Shown: positions 19,727 through 33,700 of the stretch, one piece after another
Position numbering within the stretch: the stretch's first letter is position 1
How the letters are laid out: each line of letters opens with the position of its first letter
DNA from: Sepiola atlantica
Lineage: Eukaryota; Mollusca; Cephalopoda; Sepiida; Sepiolidae
Direction of reading: 5' to 3'
Assembly: GCA_963556195.1 (NCBI GenBank)
Contig: OY744553.1
Span: 12,226,596-12,290,595, forward strand
Length of the DNA stretch: 64,000 bases
Made by a program: the position numbers and the translations under genes
Notes under the pieces: model-generated
Databases searched by the model: none
Told to the model about the DNA's origin: nothing
Seen by the model: only the letters and a program-made list of their open reading frames with translations

Positions 19727-19930
19727 TGAAAAAGGAAACCAAAAAATGGATGTTTTTTATGTGTACATCAACGTTTCGTCTTTATTTATAAGACTTCATC
19801 AGGATGATAAAATAGAGAAAAAATGTCTGATGAAGTCTTATAAATAAAGACGAAACGTTGATGTACACATAAAAAACATCCATTTTTTGGTTTTCCTTTT
19901 TCATTTTCCCATCACGTCGGATTACCTTCA
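19725..19930. repeat. palindrome with opposed family A hammerheads
   Basis: Arms of about 85 nt around a 30-bp spacer near 19815. Hammerhead-like cores are on the minus strand at 19767-19807 and the plus strand at 19821-19870. Both have CTGATGA, an extra A, the GTCTT/AAGAC stem II, GAAAC, and GTTGATG stem III/I sequence. (TA)n tracts flank both sides (19638-19724, 19943-20018). Confidence 0.9.
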
Positions 19931-19941
19931 TCCTTCTCTTC

Positions 19942-20020
<79 letters not shown>

Positions 20021-20024
20021 TGTG

Positions 20025-20480
20025 TGATTTTTTGAAGGCTTACCAAAGCATTCCGTTCAGGAGCCCAATCAACACCAGAAATACTTTTTCATTCAAAGAT
20101 TATTTATTTATAATTTTCAAATTAAAGAGTTTTTTACCTACACGTGTTTCACTACCAATCACGTACTGGCTTGGCAGATCATCAGGGAAATTAAGTACCT
20201 GGAATAATAATTACAACAACCGGACATAAACACAATGTGGTGTTGCTTCTATTGATGAAACACGTGTAAGTAAAAAAACTCTTTCATTTGAAAAATGATA
20301 AATAAATAATTTTTAAATGAAAAATCTTTTGTGGTGTTGATTGGGCTCCTGAACGGAATGCTTTGGTAAGCTTTCAAAAAATCACATATAAATGCTCTGT
20401 ACCCTGTAATCGAGTGTCATCGAGCTTGTTTTTATTGGACTAATGCCGGTCTTCACTGAATAATCTTTTTACTAAGTGAA
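20025..20480. mobile_element. inverted element, family D, with hammerhead
   Basis: Two arms (about 20028-20196 and 20240-20400) are complementary. The left arm holds a hammerhead on the minus strand. The region 20360-20480 on the minus strand is a close paralogue of 44490-45010 without its SINE insertion, so it serves as an empty-site reference. Confidence 0.85.
20136..20196 (-). ncRNA. hammerhead ribozyme, family D
   Basis: Minus strand: CTGATGA, then a stem II that starts with a U.U mismatch and continues CTGCCAA with TTGGTAG, then GAAA, self-complementary stem III ACACGTGT, cleavage base A, and a weak stem I (CC/GG). The paralogue at 45072-45124 keeps the fold with a longer stem II (CTGCCAAGCA with TGCTTGGTAG), a covariation-like sign of constraint. 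Confidence 0.72.
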
Positions 20481-20489
20481 ACACCCAAA

Positions 20490-20540
<51 letters not shown>

Positions 20541-20615
20541 ATATATACACATATATACATATATATATATATATACACATATATATATATATACACACAC
20601 ACATATATATATATA
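20490..20615. repeat. (TA)n with (TACA)-type interruptions
   Basis: TA dinucleotides with repeated CATATATA and CACACA blocks. Overlapping Ile-Tyr frames are repeat translations. Confidence 0.95.
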
Positions 20616-20964
20616 AACACACACTCTAGATGACTTTGCGAGCTCGCTATCCCTTCGCAAAGTTTACTACTTGAATTGATTCAAACCAAAATTATAAATA
20701 AACATTCCATTTATAAGTTACGTGTGAACGTATGACTATAGCTTTCACATTTATTCATATAAATAGCTAAACATAATCAAGTTTGTAATTTTGATACGAA
20801 TTTATTTATCTTTTAAATAAGCCCATAATGAAACCAAAAGAAAGAAGGAATCAATTCGCCTGAGTGATTTTTTGTGTGTGGGTGGCTCTTTTTTAAATTA
20901 AAAGTGTTAAATATTAAGTTAGTGTCTCTAAAGACCTGAAAGGAACAATATAACACAAATACAA

Positions 20965-21360
20965 ATTTCTCTACTTGGAAAAGTTATTGCCTCTTTAAAT
21001 GCTGACAAATCAAACAATTTAAAGTTTTTGAAAAAAATAATGTTTCTTCAGATACGAGGTTCCCCGCTGTGATTTTGACCTACTTGAGATTTTCGAAAAT
21101 TAATGTTCATACCATATAGTGGACTTCATGATCATGTTCAGTAGAAGGCAACAAGTATCATTGTAATGTTTTAAAATAAAATACCGTTACTTGATATGAA
21201 CTGGAGTTGTGCTTTTGTTTGGAGGTAGCATCCTTTTGTCACAGGATTGACAGAGAGCACGATCACCGACTTCAGACGTAGACAATAAGTAGACGTTCAC
21301 GGCTTGTGCAGCGAATGCAAACATATGGACGTTCACATTTGAAATAATGTTTTAATAAAG
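20965..21360 (+). repeat. dispersed repeat, copy 3, internally shortened
   Basis: Collinear with 18330-18960 but with a deletion of the middle part. It retains the LLGKVIASLNAD and VMFLQIR-like frame and the CACCGACTTCAGACGTAGAC tail. Confidence 0.7.
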
Positions 21361-21469
21361 ACGTTTTTTGACTTGTTAAGTGAATCGTATCATTTTTCTA
21401 ATTTACTGTCATCGTCTGCTAATCTGTTTCCAAGTATTAAATATATCCTACGAAATATTGATTTATTGA

Positions 21470-21720
21470 GTCGATATCGAGTTTTTATTGCTTTTTATTT
21501 CTAAAAACGATGCTAACATCTGTTAGTTGATATTTAATAACGATGAATATCTTGTTTATTATATAAAAATCAGTTGTCACTCTGTTTTTCTGTTGAGGTA
21601 AAAGTAAAAAGCTACACAAGACCAACCCACAAAGCTGATACATTCTTTTTCAGCATTGCCTCGGACAGAATATTGTTATTCATTATTCAAATTTTTATCA
21701 AAATTCATTACATGATTTTT
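21470..21720. repeat. dispersed repeat, copy 1 (second copy 23910-24180)
   Basis: Shares AGTTGATAT, ACACAAGAC-AACCCACAAAG, CAGCATTG and ATCAAAATTCATTACAT-ATTTT with 23910-24180. Non-coding; family unknown. Confidence 0.75.
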
Positions 21721-21756
21721 GTGATTTTGCAGGCCGGTAATAGTTAAGACAAACGC

Positions 21757-22173
21757 AGTAATGACATTCCATGATAAATGCCAGTATACTGAAATCATAT
21801 GCCCTTAATAGGGTTAAGATGAAAATTCATATACACTAAATGTACAAAAACAAGGAAATTCTCAAATGTTTACACTTTTATTGTCATTGAGGGTATGCGA
21901 GCACAACAGGGCTATGTATTTTACTGGTAGGAATTTTTCTTCAGCGCACCTCACACACTTCATCCACTCATGCATAGAGATGTATACTGTAGTGATGTGA
22001 TAATGAAATGGTTTGGTTGATATGTAGTCATAACCTTAATGACAATAAAAGTGTAAACATTTTGGAATTTCCTTGCTTTTGTACATTTAGTGTATATCAA
22101 TTTTCATCTTAACCCTATTAAGGGTATATGATTTCAGTATACTGGCATTTATCATGGAATGTCACTACTTTTG
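21757..22173. mobile_element. foldback element with about 137-bp terminal inverted repeats
   Basis: Arms 21757-21892 and 22035-22173 are nearly complementary (AATGACATTCCATGATAAAT at the left end and its complement at the right). They surround a 140-bp AT-rich middle with no ORF. It has the structure of a long-TIR MITE. I found no clear target-site duplication. Confidence 0.88.
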
Positions 22174-22679
22174 TAAAGGCTATGCCTCAATACAATACTT
22201 TCTTATAAGGGTTTTTGGACTTTTCTGGAAAACTAAATATATGGTAAACTGAAATTAAAATGCCATCAACTAGACCCTAGAACCTCTATCTCTGCCAGAA
22301 ATCAGCTGAATTCATCAAATAGTTGATGAGATACAGGGTGGCACATACGTACGTACGTACGTACACACAGATAACATGATTTCATGATTGAACTTTCTGG
22401 ATCTCTGGGTTGCCTTGACTAATGATGCTGAAATTCTACACACTTATAGAACCTATCAAATAAAAATGTTGTGCAACGTTTTAACTAATTTTGTTTATTG
22501 GTTTTTGAGTTATGATTGATCAAAGAAATGATATTTCCAGCATAGGCCATTCGTATAGTCTATGAAGGGATAGAGCGCTCTCGTGCCTCCCTTGATTTAA
22601 TAAAAGTGTATTAACAGAAGTATGTAACAGAAATACGCGTTATAATTCTATATTATAGCGGGATTTACTTCTTTGCTAC

Positions 22680-22790
22680 CGCAGGACGATGTGGCACAAG
22701 GCCGGAAGGTAGAGAGACTCTTGCGTATTGCCTGAGGCAATACGCAATTAACTTATTCTACCTCTAAGAAGGGGAGTCAAGGCCTGGGAG
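22680..22790 (-). mobile_element. relic related to the body of the U2-headed SINE
   Basis: On the minus strand CCACCCTCCCAGGC, an ACTCCCC hairpin and a TTGCGTATTGCCT block run parallel to the SINE body at 44720-44790 (CCACCCTCCCAGGCTTCGCC, TTGCTTACTGCTTGAGGCG). GGCCTTGTGCC follows, as in the SINE tail. The U2 head is missing. Confidence 0.6.
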
Positions 22791-23145
22791 GGTGGATCTC
22801 CTGTGACTACCCAGCACGAATACCTAAGCCCAACAGAAAAAAGGCCACCGAACTGACCCAGTTTCTGCCGGACTGATTGTCAAGATCGACGGAATCTCGA
22901 CTGGTACACGACCGTTATCGTCACCGGACGGCAAATGAATGTCACCAGCAACTGCCACAGCGTATTTATTGTGATTGGCTAAGTCGATTTATTCCTGAAA
23001 CAGGTAGATCATCTTACACCATAACAATATTTATACTAGAAAATGTCTAAAATTTAAGGCTTCATCTTAAAAGGTCTTATGAAGATATTATTCAGTGAAC
23101 TTTGTTTCATTGGTGTCTGTCTAATTACTATAGATAACATTCAAT
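22790..23145. other. no gene recognised
   Basis: Moderately GC-rich, without a long frame or a match to other parts of the window. Confidence 0.45.
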
Positions 23146-23149
23146 GCAA

Positions 23150-23580
23150 ATCTGCGATATGTACGTATATAGTATGAGCACTGAGGCTGCGATAAGTACG
23201 TATATAGTATGAGCACTGAGGCTGCGATATGTACGTATATAGTATGAGCACTTAGACTGCGATATGTATGTATATAGTATGATCACTGAGGCTGCGATAT
23301 GTACGTATATAGTATGAGCACTTAGACTGCGATATGTATGTATATAGTATGAGCACTGAGGCTGCGATATGTACGTATATAGTATGAGCACTGAGACTGC
23401 GATATGTACGTATATAGTATGAGCACTGAGGCTGCGATATGTACGTATATAGTATGAGCACTGAGGCTGCGATATGTACGTATATAGTATGAGCACTGAG
23501 GCTGCGATATGTACGTATATAGTATGAGCACTGAGGCTGCGATATGTACGTATATAGTATGAGCACCAAGACGGCGATAA
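23150..23580. repeat. 35-bp tandem repeat, about 12 copies
   Basis: The unit is GCTGCGATATGTACGTATAT plus AGTATGAGCACTGAG, with A/G variants. Because 35 is not a multiple of three, a frame without stops cycles through all phases. That explains the 226-codon minus-strand ORF (23128-23808); I do not regard it as a gene. Confidence 0.96.
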
Positions 23581-24709
23581 GTACCTGTATAGAAGGCGCA
23601 GACAGAGGTGGTATTTTTTAAAGAAATATGCCATACTTTTCCCCTGGGTAATGGAAGAAGACTGGTGGGGAAGAAACAGCTTTCGCAAAAGGCAAAATGA
23701 GAAAATAGCTGTGAAATGGGGCGACCAGGAAAGAGAAAAGTAGAAAGATAAAGAGACAGCTATAGAGAGAGGGAAATAAATAAAAGTTTGAATATAAAGA
23801 TGTTCCACACGTGATTTTTCTTTTATTTTATGTTTTTATGACCCCAAAGCAATGCTATGTTATGTCCCTTAAAACCCTTTAGAATTTTCCAAAGAAACTG
23901 AATTCACGCGACATCGAGTTTTATTGCCTTAAATTTATAAAGACTATGCCAACATCTTTTAGTTGATATCAAATAACAACGAATCACTTGCCTAATTTAT
24001 AAAGAGCAGTTTTATGTTTGTGTGTTTGAACTTAAAAATCAAAAACTACACAAGACGAACCCACAAAGTTTATATATTCATTGTCAGCATTGTCTCAGAC
24101 GAAATATAGACACATATTTTGGTAATATTCATAATTCTAATTTTGATCAAAATTCATTACATAATTTTGGTTCCAGAAAATATATAAAATATACTGCTTA
24201 AGCTTATGGAGTCTTAATAAGAAATTAAAATTCAAGGAATCTTGCTTAATTCGTGTCTGATGACTATGAATTAAATTTAATGCAAATCTGAAATATTTGA
24301 ATTTTTAAATGGGCGGTTGTCCCAATCTTATGCCCTCTCAAAATCATTTAAAATGGCCCAAAGAAACCAAATTGACACGACATGGTGTTTCATCGCTTTT
24401 GATTTGTAAAGCTGGTGCCAAAATCTCTTAATTTATTAGTTGAAGTACGCGCCTCTGTCAGGTTTCTCAACTTTTCTTTTGAGAGTCGATATTATAAGTT
24501 AGGAATATCGGTTAAGTATTGTTTCATCTATTTTCAATATATTTTAAGATATATGTATTATTGAAAATCCTCTATTATATTCCGTTATTTAGGCGCAAGG
24601 TTGTAAACAACAAATATGTGATACCGATTTGTGTGTATGTAACTAGACACACTACGTATTAGACACCATCCTCGACAAACATATGCGTAGGAATTTATAA
24701 CTATGAACA

Positions 24710-27700
24710 TGGACCTATAAATCAAAATTAATTTACCTCTTTGTTAATGGCCCTATAGATCGCTGGTATTTTGTTAATTACCCTATAGATCGCTGGTACT
24801 TTATTAATGGTCCTATAGATCACAATTACTTTATCTCTTTGTTAAAGAACCCTATAGATCGCTGGTACTTTATTAATTGTCCTATAAATCACAATTACTT
24901 TACCTCTTTGTTAATGACCCTATAGATCGCTGGTAATTTGTTAATGGTCTTATAAATCACAATAACGTTACCTCTTTGTTAATGGCCCTATAGATCGCTG
25001 GTACTTTATTAATGGTCCTATAAATCACAATTACGTTACCTCTTTGTTAATGGCCCTATAGATCGCTGGTACTTTATTAATGGTCCTATAAATCAAAATT
25101 ACGTTACCTCTTTGTTAATAGCCCTATAGATCGCTGGTACTTTATTAATGGTCCTATAAATCTCAATTACGTTACCTCTTTGTTAATGGCCCTATAGATC
25201 GCTGGTACTTTATTAATGGTCCTATAAATCACAATTACGTTACCTCTTTGTTAATGGCCCTATAGATCGCTGGTACTTTATTAATGGTCCTATAAATCAC
25301 AATTACGTTACCTCTTTGTTAATGGCCCTATAGATCGCTGGTACTTTATTAATGGTCCTATAAATCACAATTACTTTACCTCTTTGTTAATGGCCCTATA
25401 GATCGCTGGTACTTTATTAATGGTCCTATAAATCACAATTACGTTACCTCTTTGTTAATGGCCCTATAGATCGGTGGTACTTTATTAATGGTCCTATAAA
25501 TCACAATTACGTTACCTCTTTGTTAATGGCCCTATAGACCGCTGGTACTTTATTAATGGTCCTATAAATCACAATTACGTTACCTCTTTGTTAATGGCCC
25601 TATAGATCGCTGGTACTTTATTAATGGTCCTATAAATCACAATTACGTTACCTCTTTGTTAATGGCCCTATAGATCGCTGGTACTTTATTAATGGTCCTA
25701 TAAATCACAATTACGTTACCTCTTTGTTAATGGCCCTATAGATCGCTGGTACTTTATTAATGGCCTTATAAATCACAATTACTTTACCTCTTTGTTAATG
25801 GCCCTATAGATCGCTGGTACTTTATTAATGGTCCTATAAATCACAATTACGTTACCTCTTTGTTAATGGCCCTATAGATCGCTGGTACTTTATTAATGGT
25901 CCTATAAATCACAATTACGTTACCTCTTTGCTAATGGCCCTATAGATCGCTGGTACTTTGTTAATGGTTCTATAAATCACAATTGCGTTACCTCTTTGTT
26001 AATGGCCCTATAGATCGCTGGTACTTTATTAATGGTCCTATAAATCACAATTACGTTACTTCTTTGGTAATGGCCCTATAGATCGCTGGTACTTTATTAA
26101 TGGTCCTATAAATCTCAATTACGTTACCTCTTTGTTAATGGCCCTATAGATCGCTGGTACTTTATTAATGGTCCTATAAATCACAATTACGTTACCTCTT
26201 TGTTAATGGCCCTATAGATCGCTGGTACTTTATTAATGGTCCTATAAATCACAATTACGTTACCTCTTTGTTAATGGCCCTATAGATCGCTGGTACTTTA
26301 TTAATGGTCCTATAAATCACAATTACTTTACCTCTTTGTTAATGGCCCTATAGATCGCTGGTACTTTATTAATGGTCATATAAATCACAATTACTTTACC
26401 TCTTTGTTAATGGCCCTATAGATCGCTGGTACTTTATTAATGGTCCTATAAATCACAATTACGTTACCTCTTTGTTAATGGCCCTATAGATCGCTGGTAC
26501 TTTATTAATGGTCCTATAAATCACAATTACTTTACCTCTTTGTTAATGGCCCTATAGATCGCTGGTACTTTATTAATGGTCCTATAACTCACAATTACGT
26601 TACCTCTTTGTTAATGGCCCTATAGATCGCTGGTACTTTATTAATGGTCCTATAAATCACAATTACGTTACCTCTTTGTTAATGGCCCTATAGATCGCTG
26701 GTACTTTATTAATGGTCCTATAAATCACAATTACGTTACCTCTTTGTTAATGGCCTTATAGATCGCTGGTACTTTATTAATGGTCCTATAAATCACAATT
26801 ACGTTACCTCTTTGTTAATGGCCCTATAGATCGCTGATACTTTATTAATGGTCATATAAATCACAATTACTTTACCTCTTTGTTAATGGCCCTATAGATC
26901 GCTGGTACTTTATTAATGGTCCTATAAATCACAATTACGTTACCTCTTTGTTAATGGCCCTATAGATCGCTGGTACTTTATTAATGGTCCTATAAATCAC
27001 AATTACTTTACCTCTTTGTTAATGGCCCTATAGATCGCTGGTACTTTATTAATGGTCCTATAAATCACAATTACGTTACCTCTTTGTTAATGGCCCTATA
27101 GATCGCTGGTACTTTATTAATGGTCCTATAAATCACAATTACTTTACCTCTTTGTTAATGGCCCTATAGATCGCTGGTACTTTATTAATGGTCCTATAAA
27201 TCAAAATTACGTTACCTCTTTGTTAATAGCCCTATAGATCGCTGGTACTTTATTAATGGTCCTATAAATCTCAATTACGTTACCTCTTTGTTAATGGCCC
27301 TATAGATCGCTGGTACTTTATTAATGGTCCTATAAATCACAATTACGTTACCTCTTTGTTAATGGCCCTATAGATCGCTGGTACTTTATTAATGGTCCTA
27401 TAAATCACAATTACGTTACCTCTTTGTTAATGGCCCTATAGATCGCTGGTACTTTATTAATGGTCCTATAAATCACAATTACTTTACCTCTTTGTTAATG
27501 GCCCTATAGATCGCTGGTACTTTATTAATGGTCCTATAAATCACAATTACGTTACCTCTTTGTTAATGGCCCTATAGATCGGTGGTACTTTATTAATGGT
27601 CCTATAAATCACAATTACGTTACCTCTTTGTTAATGGCCCTATAGACCGCTGGTACTTTATTAATGGTCCTATAAATCACAATTACGTTACCTCTTTGTT

Positions 27701-30700
27701 AATGGCCCTATAGATCGCTGGTACTTTATTAATGGTCCTATAAATCACAATTACGTTACCTCTTTGTTAATGGCCCTATAGATCGCTGGTACTTTATTAA
27801 TGGTCCTATAAATCACAATTACGTTACCTCTTTGTTAATGGCCCTATAGATCGCTGGTACTTTATTAATGGTCCTATAAATCACAATTACTTTACCTCTT
27901 TGTTAATGGCCCTATAGATCGCTGGTACTTTATTAATGGTCCTATAAATCACAATTACGTTACCTCTTTGTTAATGGCCCTATAGATCGCTGGTACTTTA
28001 TTAATGGTCCTATAAATCACAATTACGTTACCTCTTTGCTAATGGCCCTATAGATCGCTGGTACTTTGTTAATGGTTCTATAAATCACAATTGCGTTACC
28101 TCTTTGTTAATGGCCCTATAGATCGCTGGTACTTTATTAATGGTCCTATAAATCACAATTACGTTACTTCTTTGGTAATGGCCCTATAGATCGCTGGTAC
28201 TTTATTAATGGTCCTATAAATCTCAATTACGTTACCTCTTTGTTAATGGCCCTATAGATCGCTGGTACTTTATTAATGGTCCTATAAATCACAATTACGT
28301 TACCTCTTTGTTAATGGCCCTATAGATCGCTGGTACTTTATTAATGGTCCTATAAATCACAATTACGTTACCTCTTTGTTAATGGCCCTATAGATCGCTG
28401 GTACTTTATTAATGGTCCTATAAATCACAATTACTTTACCTCTTTGTTAATGGCCCTATAGATCGCTGGTACTTTATTAATGGTCATATAAATCACAATT
28501 ACTTTACCTCTTTGTTAATGGCCCTATAGATCGCTGGTACTTTATTAATGGTCCTATAAATCACAATTACGTTACCTCTTTGTTAATGGCCCTATAGATC
28601 GCTGGTACTTTATTAATGGTCCTATAAATCACAATTACTTTACCTCTTTGTTAATGGCCCTATAGATCGCTGGTACTTTATTAATGGTCCTATAACTCAC
28701 AATTACGTTACCTCTTTGTTAATGGCCCTATAGATCGCTGGTACTTTATTAATGGTCCTATAAATCACAATTACGTTACCTCTTTGTTAATGGCCCTATA
28801 GATCGCTGGTACTTTATTAATGGTCCTATAAATCACAATTACGTTACCTCTTTGTTAATGGCCTTATAGATCGCTGGTACTTTATTAATGGTCCTATAAA
28901 TCACAATTACGTTACCTCTTTGTTAATGGCCCTATAGATCGCTGATACTTTATTAATGGTCATATAAATCACAATTACTTTACCTCTTTGTTAATGGCCC
29001 TATAGATCGCTGGTACTTTATTAATGGTCCTATAAATCACAATTACGTTACCTCTTTGTTAATGGCCCTATAGATCGCTGGTACTTTATTAATGGTCCTA
29101 TAAATCACAATTACTTTACCTCTTTGTTAATGGCCCTATAGATCGCTGGTACTTTATTAATGGTCCTATAAATCACAATTACGTTACCTCTTTGTTAATG
29201 GCCCTATAGATCGCTGGTACTTTATTAATGGTCCTATAAATCACAATTACTTTACCTCTTTGTTAATGGCCCTATAGATCGCTGGTACTTTATTAATGGT
29301 CCTATAAATCACAATTACTTTACCTCTTTGTTAATGGCCCTATAGATCGCTGGTACTTTATTAATGGTCCTATAAATCACAATTACGTTACCTCTTTGTT
29401 AATGGCCCTATAGATCGCTGGTACTTTATTAATGGTCCTATAAATCACAATTACTTTGCCTCTTTGTTAATGGCCCTATAGATCGCTGGTACTTTATTAA
29501 TGGTCCTATAAATCAAAATTACTTTACCTCTTTGTTAATGGCCCTATAGATCGCTGGTACTTTATTAATGGTCCTATAAATCACAATTACGTTACCTCTT
29601 TGTTAATGGCCCTATAGATCGCTGGTACTTTATTAATGGTCCTATAAATCACAATTACTTTACCTCTTTGTTAATGGCCCTATAGATCGCTGGTACTTTA
29701 TTAATGGTCCTATAAATCACAATTACTTTACCTCTTTGTTAATGGCCCTATAGATCGCTGGTACTTTATTAATGGTCCTATAAATCACAATTACGTTACC
29801 TCTTTGTTAATGGCCCTATAGATCGCTGGTACTTTATTAATGGTCCTATAAATCACAATTACGTTACCTCTTTGTTAATGGCCCTATAGATCGCTGGTAC
29901 TTTATTAATGGTCCTATAAATCACAATTACGTTACCTCTTTGTTAATGGCCCTATAGATCGCTGGTACTTTATTAATGGTCATATAAATCACAATTACTT
30001 TACCTCTTTGTTAATGGCCCTATAGATCGCTGGTACTTTATTAATGGTCCTATAAATCACAATTACGTTACCTCTTTGTTAATGGCCCTATAGATCGCTG
30101 GTACTTTATTAATGGTCCTATAAATCAAAATTACTTTACCTCTTTGTTAATGGCCCTATAGATCGCTGGTACTTTATTAATGGTCCTATAAATCACAATT
30201 ACGTTACCTCTTTGTTAATGGCCCTATAGATCGCTGGTACTTTATTAATGGTCCTATAAATCACAATTACTTTACTTCTTTGTTAATGGCCCTATAGATC
30301 GCTGGTACTTTATTAATGGTCCTATAAATCACAATTACTTTACCTCTTTGTTAATGGCCCTATAGATCGCTGGTACTTTATTAATGGTCCTATAAATCAC
30401 AATTACGTTACCTCTTTGTTAATGGCCCTATAGATCGCTGGTACTTTATTAATGGTCCTATAAATCACAATTACTTTACCTCTTTGTTAATGGCCCTATA
30501 GATCGCTGGTACTTTATTAATGGTCCTATAAATCACAATTACGTTACCTCTTTGTTAATGGCCCTATAGATCGCTGGTACTTTATTAATGGTCCTATAAA
30601 TCACAATTACTTTACCTCTTTGTTAATGGCCCTATAGATCGCTGGTACTTTATTAATGGTCCTATAAATCAAAATTACGTTACCTCTTTGTTAATAGCCC

Positions 30701-33700
30701 TATAGATCGCTGGTACTTTATTAATGGTCCTATAAATCTCAATTACGTTACCTCTTTGTTAATGGCCCTATAGATCGCTGGTACTTTATTAATGGTCCTA
30801 TAAATCACAATTACGTTACCTCTTTGTTAATGGCCCTATAGATCGCTGGTACTTTATTAATGGTCCTATAAATCACAATTACGTTACCTCTTTGTTAATG
30901 GCCCTATAGATCGCTGGTACTTTATTAATGGTCCTATAAATCACAATTACTTTACCTCTTTGTTAATGGCCCTATAGATCGCTGGTACTTTATTAATGGT
31001 CCTATAAATCACAATTACGTTACCTCTTTGTTAATGGCCCTATAGATCGGTGGTACTTTATTAATGGTCCTATAAATCACAATTACGTTACCTCTTTGTT
31101 AATGGCCCTATAGACCGCTGGTACTTTATTAATGGTCCTATAAATCACAATTACGTTACCTCTTTGTTAATGGCCCTATAGATCGCTGGTACTTTATTAA
31201 TGGTCCTATAAATCACAATTACGTTACCTCTTTGTTAATGGCCCTATAGATCGCTGGTACTTTATTAATGGTCCTATAAATCACAATTACGTTACCTCTT
31301 TGTTAATGGCCCTATAGATCGCTGGTACTTTATTAATGGTCCTATAAATCACAATTACTTTACCTCTTTGTTAATGGCCCTATAGATCGCTGGTACTTTA
31401 TTAATGGTCCTATAAATCACAATTACGTTACCTCTTTGTTAATGGCCCTATAGATCGCTGGTACTTTATTAATGGTCCTATAAATCACAATTACGTTACC
31501 TCTTTGCTAATGGCCCTATAGATCGCTGGTACTTTGTTAATGGTTCTATAAATCACAATTGCGTTACCTCTTTGTTAATGGCCCTATAGATCGCTGGTAC
31601 TTTATTAATGGTCCTATAAATCACAATTACGTTACTTCTTTGGTAATGGCCCTATAGATCGCTGGTACTTTATTAATGGTCCTATAAATCTCAATTACGT
31701 TACCTCTTTGTTAATGGCCCTATAGATCGCTGGTACTTTATTAATGGTCCTATAAATCACAATTACGTTACCTCTTTGTTAATGGCCCTATAGATCGCTG
31801 GTACTTTATTAATGGTCCTATAAATCACAATTACGTTACCTCTTTGTTAATGGCCCTATAGATCGCTGGTACTTTATTAATGGTCCTATAAATCACAATT
31901 ACTTTACCTCTTTGTTAATGGCCCTATAGATCGCTGGTACTTTATTAATGGTCATATAAATCACAATTACTTTACCTCTTTGTTAATGGCCCTATAGATC
32001 GCTGGTACTTTATTAATGGTCCTATAAATCACAATTACGTTACCTCTTTGTTAATGGCCCTATAGATCGCTGGTACTTTATTAATGGTCCTATAAATCAC
32101 AATTACTTTACCTCTTTGTTAATGGCCCTATAGATCGCTGGTACTTTATTAATGGTCCTATAACTCACAATTACGTTACCTCTTTGTTAATGGCCCTATA
32201 GATCGCTGGTACTTTATTAATGGTCCTATAAATCACAATTACGTTACCTCTTTGTTAATGGCCCTATAGATCGCTGGTACTTTATTAATGGTCCTATAAA
32301 TCACAATTACGTTACCTCTTTGTTAATGGCCTTATAGATCGCTGGTACTTTATTAATGGTCCTATAAATCACAATTACGTTACCTCTTTGTTAATGGCCC
32401 TATAGATCGCTGATACTTTATTAATGGTCATATAAATCACAATTACTTTACCTCTTTGTTAATGGCCCTATAGATCGCTGGTACTTTATTAATGGTCCTA
32501 TAAATCACAATTACGTTACCTCTTTGTTAATGGCCCTATAGATCGCTGGTACTTTATTAATGGTCCTATAAATCACAATTACTTTACCTCTTTGTTAATG
32601 GCCCTATAGATCGCTGGTACTTTATTAATGGTCCTATAAATCACAATTACGTTACCTCTTTGTTAATGGCCCTATAGATCGCTGGTACTTTATTAATGGT
32701 CCTATAAATCACAATTACTTTACCTCTTTGTTAATGGCCCTATAGATCGCTGGTACTTTATTAATGGTCCTATAAATCACAATTACTTTACCTCTTTGTT
32801 AATGGCCCTATAGATCGCTGGTACTTTATTAATGGTCCTATAAATCACAATTACGTTACCTCTTTGTTAATGGCCCTATAGATCGCTGGTACTTTATTAA
32901 TGGTCCTATAAATCACAATTACTTTGCCTCTTTGTTAATGGCCCTATAGATCGCTGGTACTTTATTAATGGTCCTATAAATCAAAATTACTTTACCTCTT
33001 TGTTAATGGCCCTATAGATCGCTGGTACTTTATTAATGGTCCTATAAATCACAATTACGTTACCTCTTTGTTAATGGCCCTATAGATCGCTGGTACTTTA
33101 TTAATGGTCCTATAAATCACAATTACTTTACCTCTTTGTTAATGGCCCTATAGATCGCTGGTACTTTATTAATGGTCCTATAAATCACAATTACTTTACC
33201 TCTTTGTTAATGGCCCTATAGATCGCTGGTACTTTATTAATGGTCCTATAAATCACAATTACGTTACCTCTTTGTTAATGGCCCTATAGATCGCTGGTAC
33301 TTTATTAATGGTCCTATAAATCACAATTACGTTACCTCTTTGTTAATGGCCCTATAGATCGCTGGTACTTTATTAATGGTCCTATAAATCACAATTACGT
33401 TACCTCTTTGTTAATGGCCCTATAGATCGCTGGTACTTTATTAATGGTCATATAAATCACAATTACTTTACCTCTTTGTTAATGGCCCTATAGATCGCTG
33501 GTACTTTATTAATGGTCCTATAAATCACAATTACGTTACCTCTTTGTTAATGGCCCTATAGATCGCTGGTACTTTATTAATGGTCCTATAAATCAAAATT
33601 ACTTTACCTCTTTGTTAATGGCCCTATAGATCGCTGGTACTTTATTAATGGTCCTATAAATCACAATTACGTTACCTCTTTGTTAATGGCCCTATAGATC

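Noticed and set aside
23128..23808. 226-codon minus-strand ORF with SYYIRTYRSLS-type repeats
   Set aside because: It is the reading of a 35-bp tandem repeat, open in all phases because the unit has no stop in that strand; no signal of a protein family.
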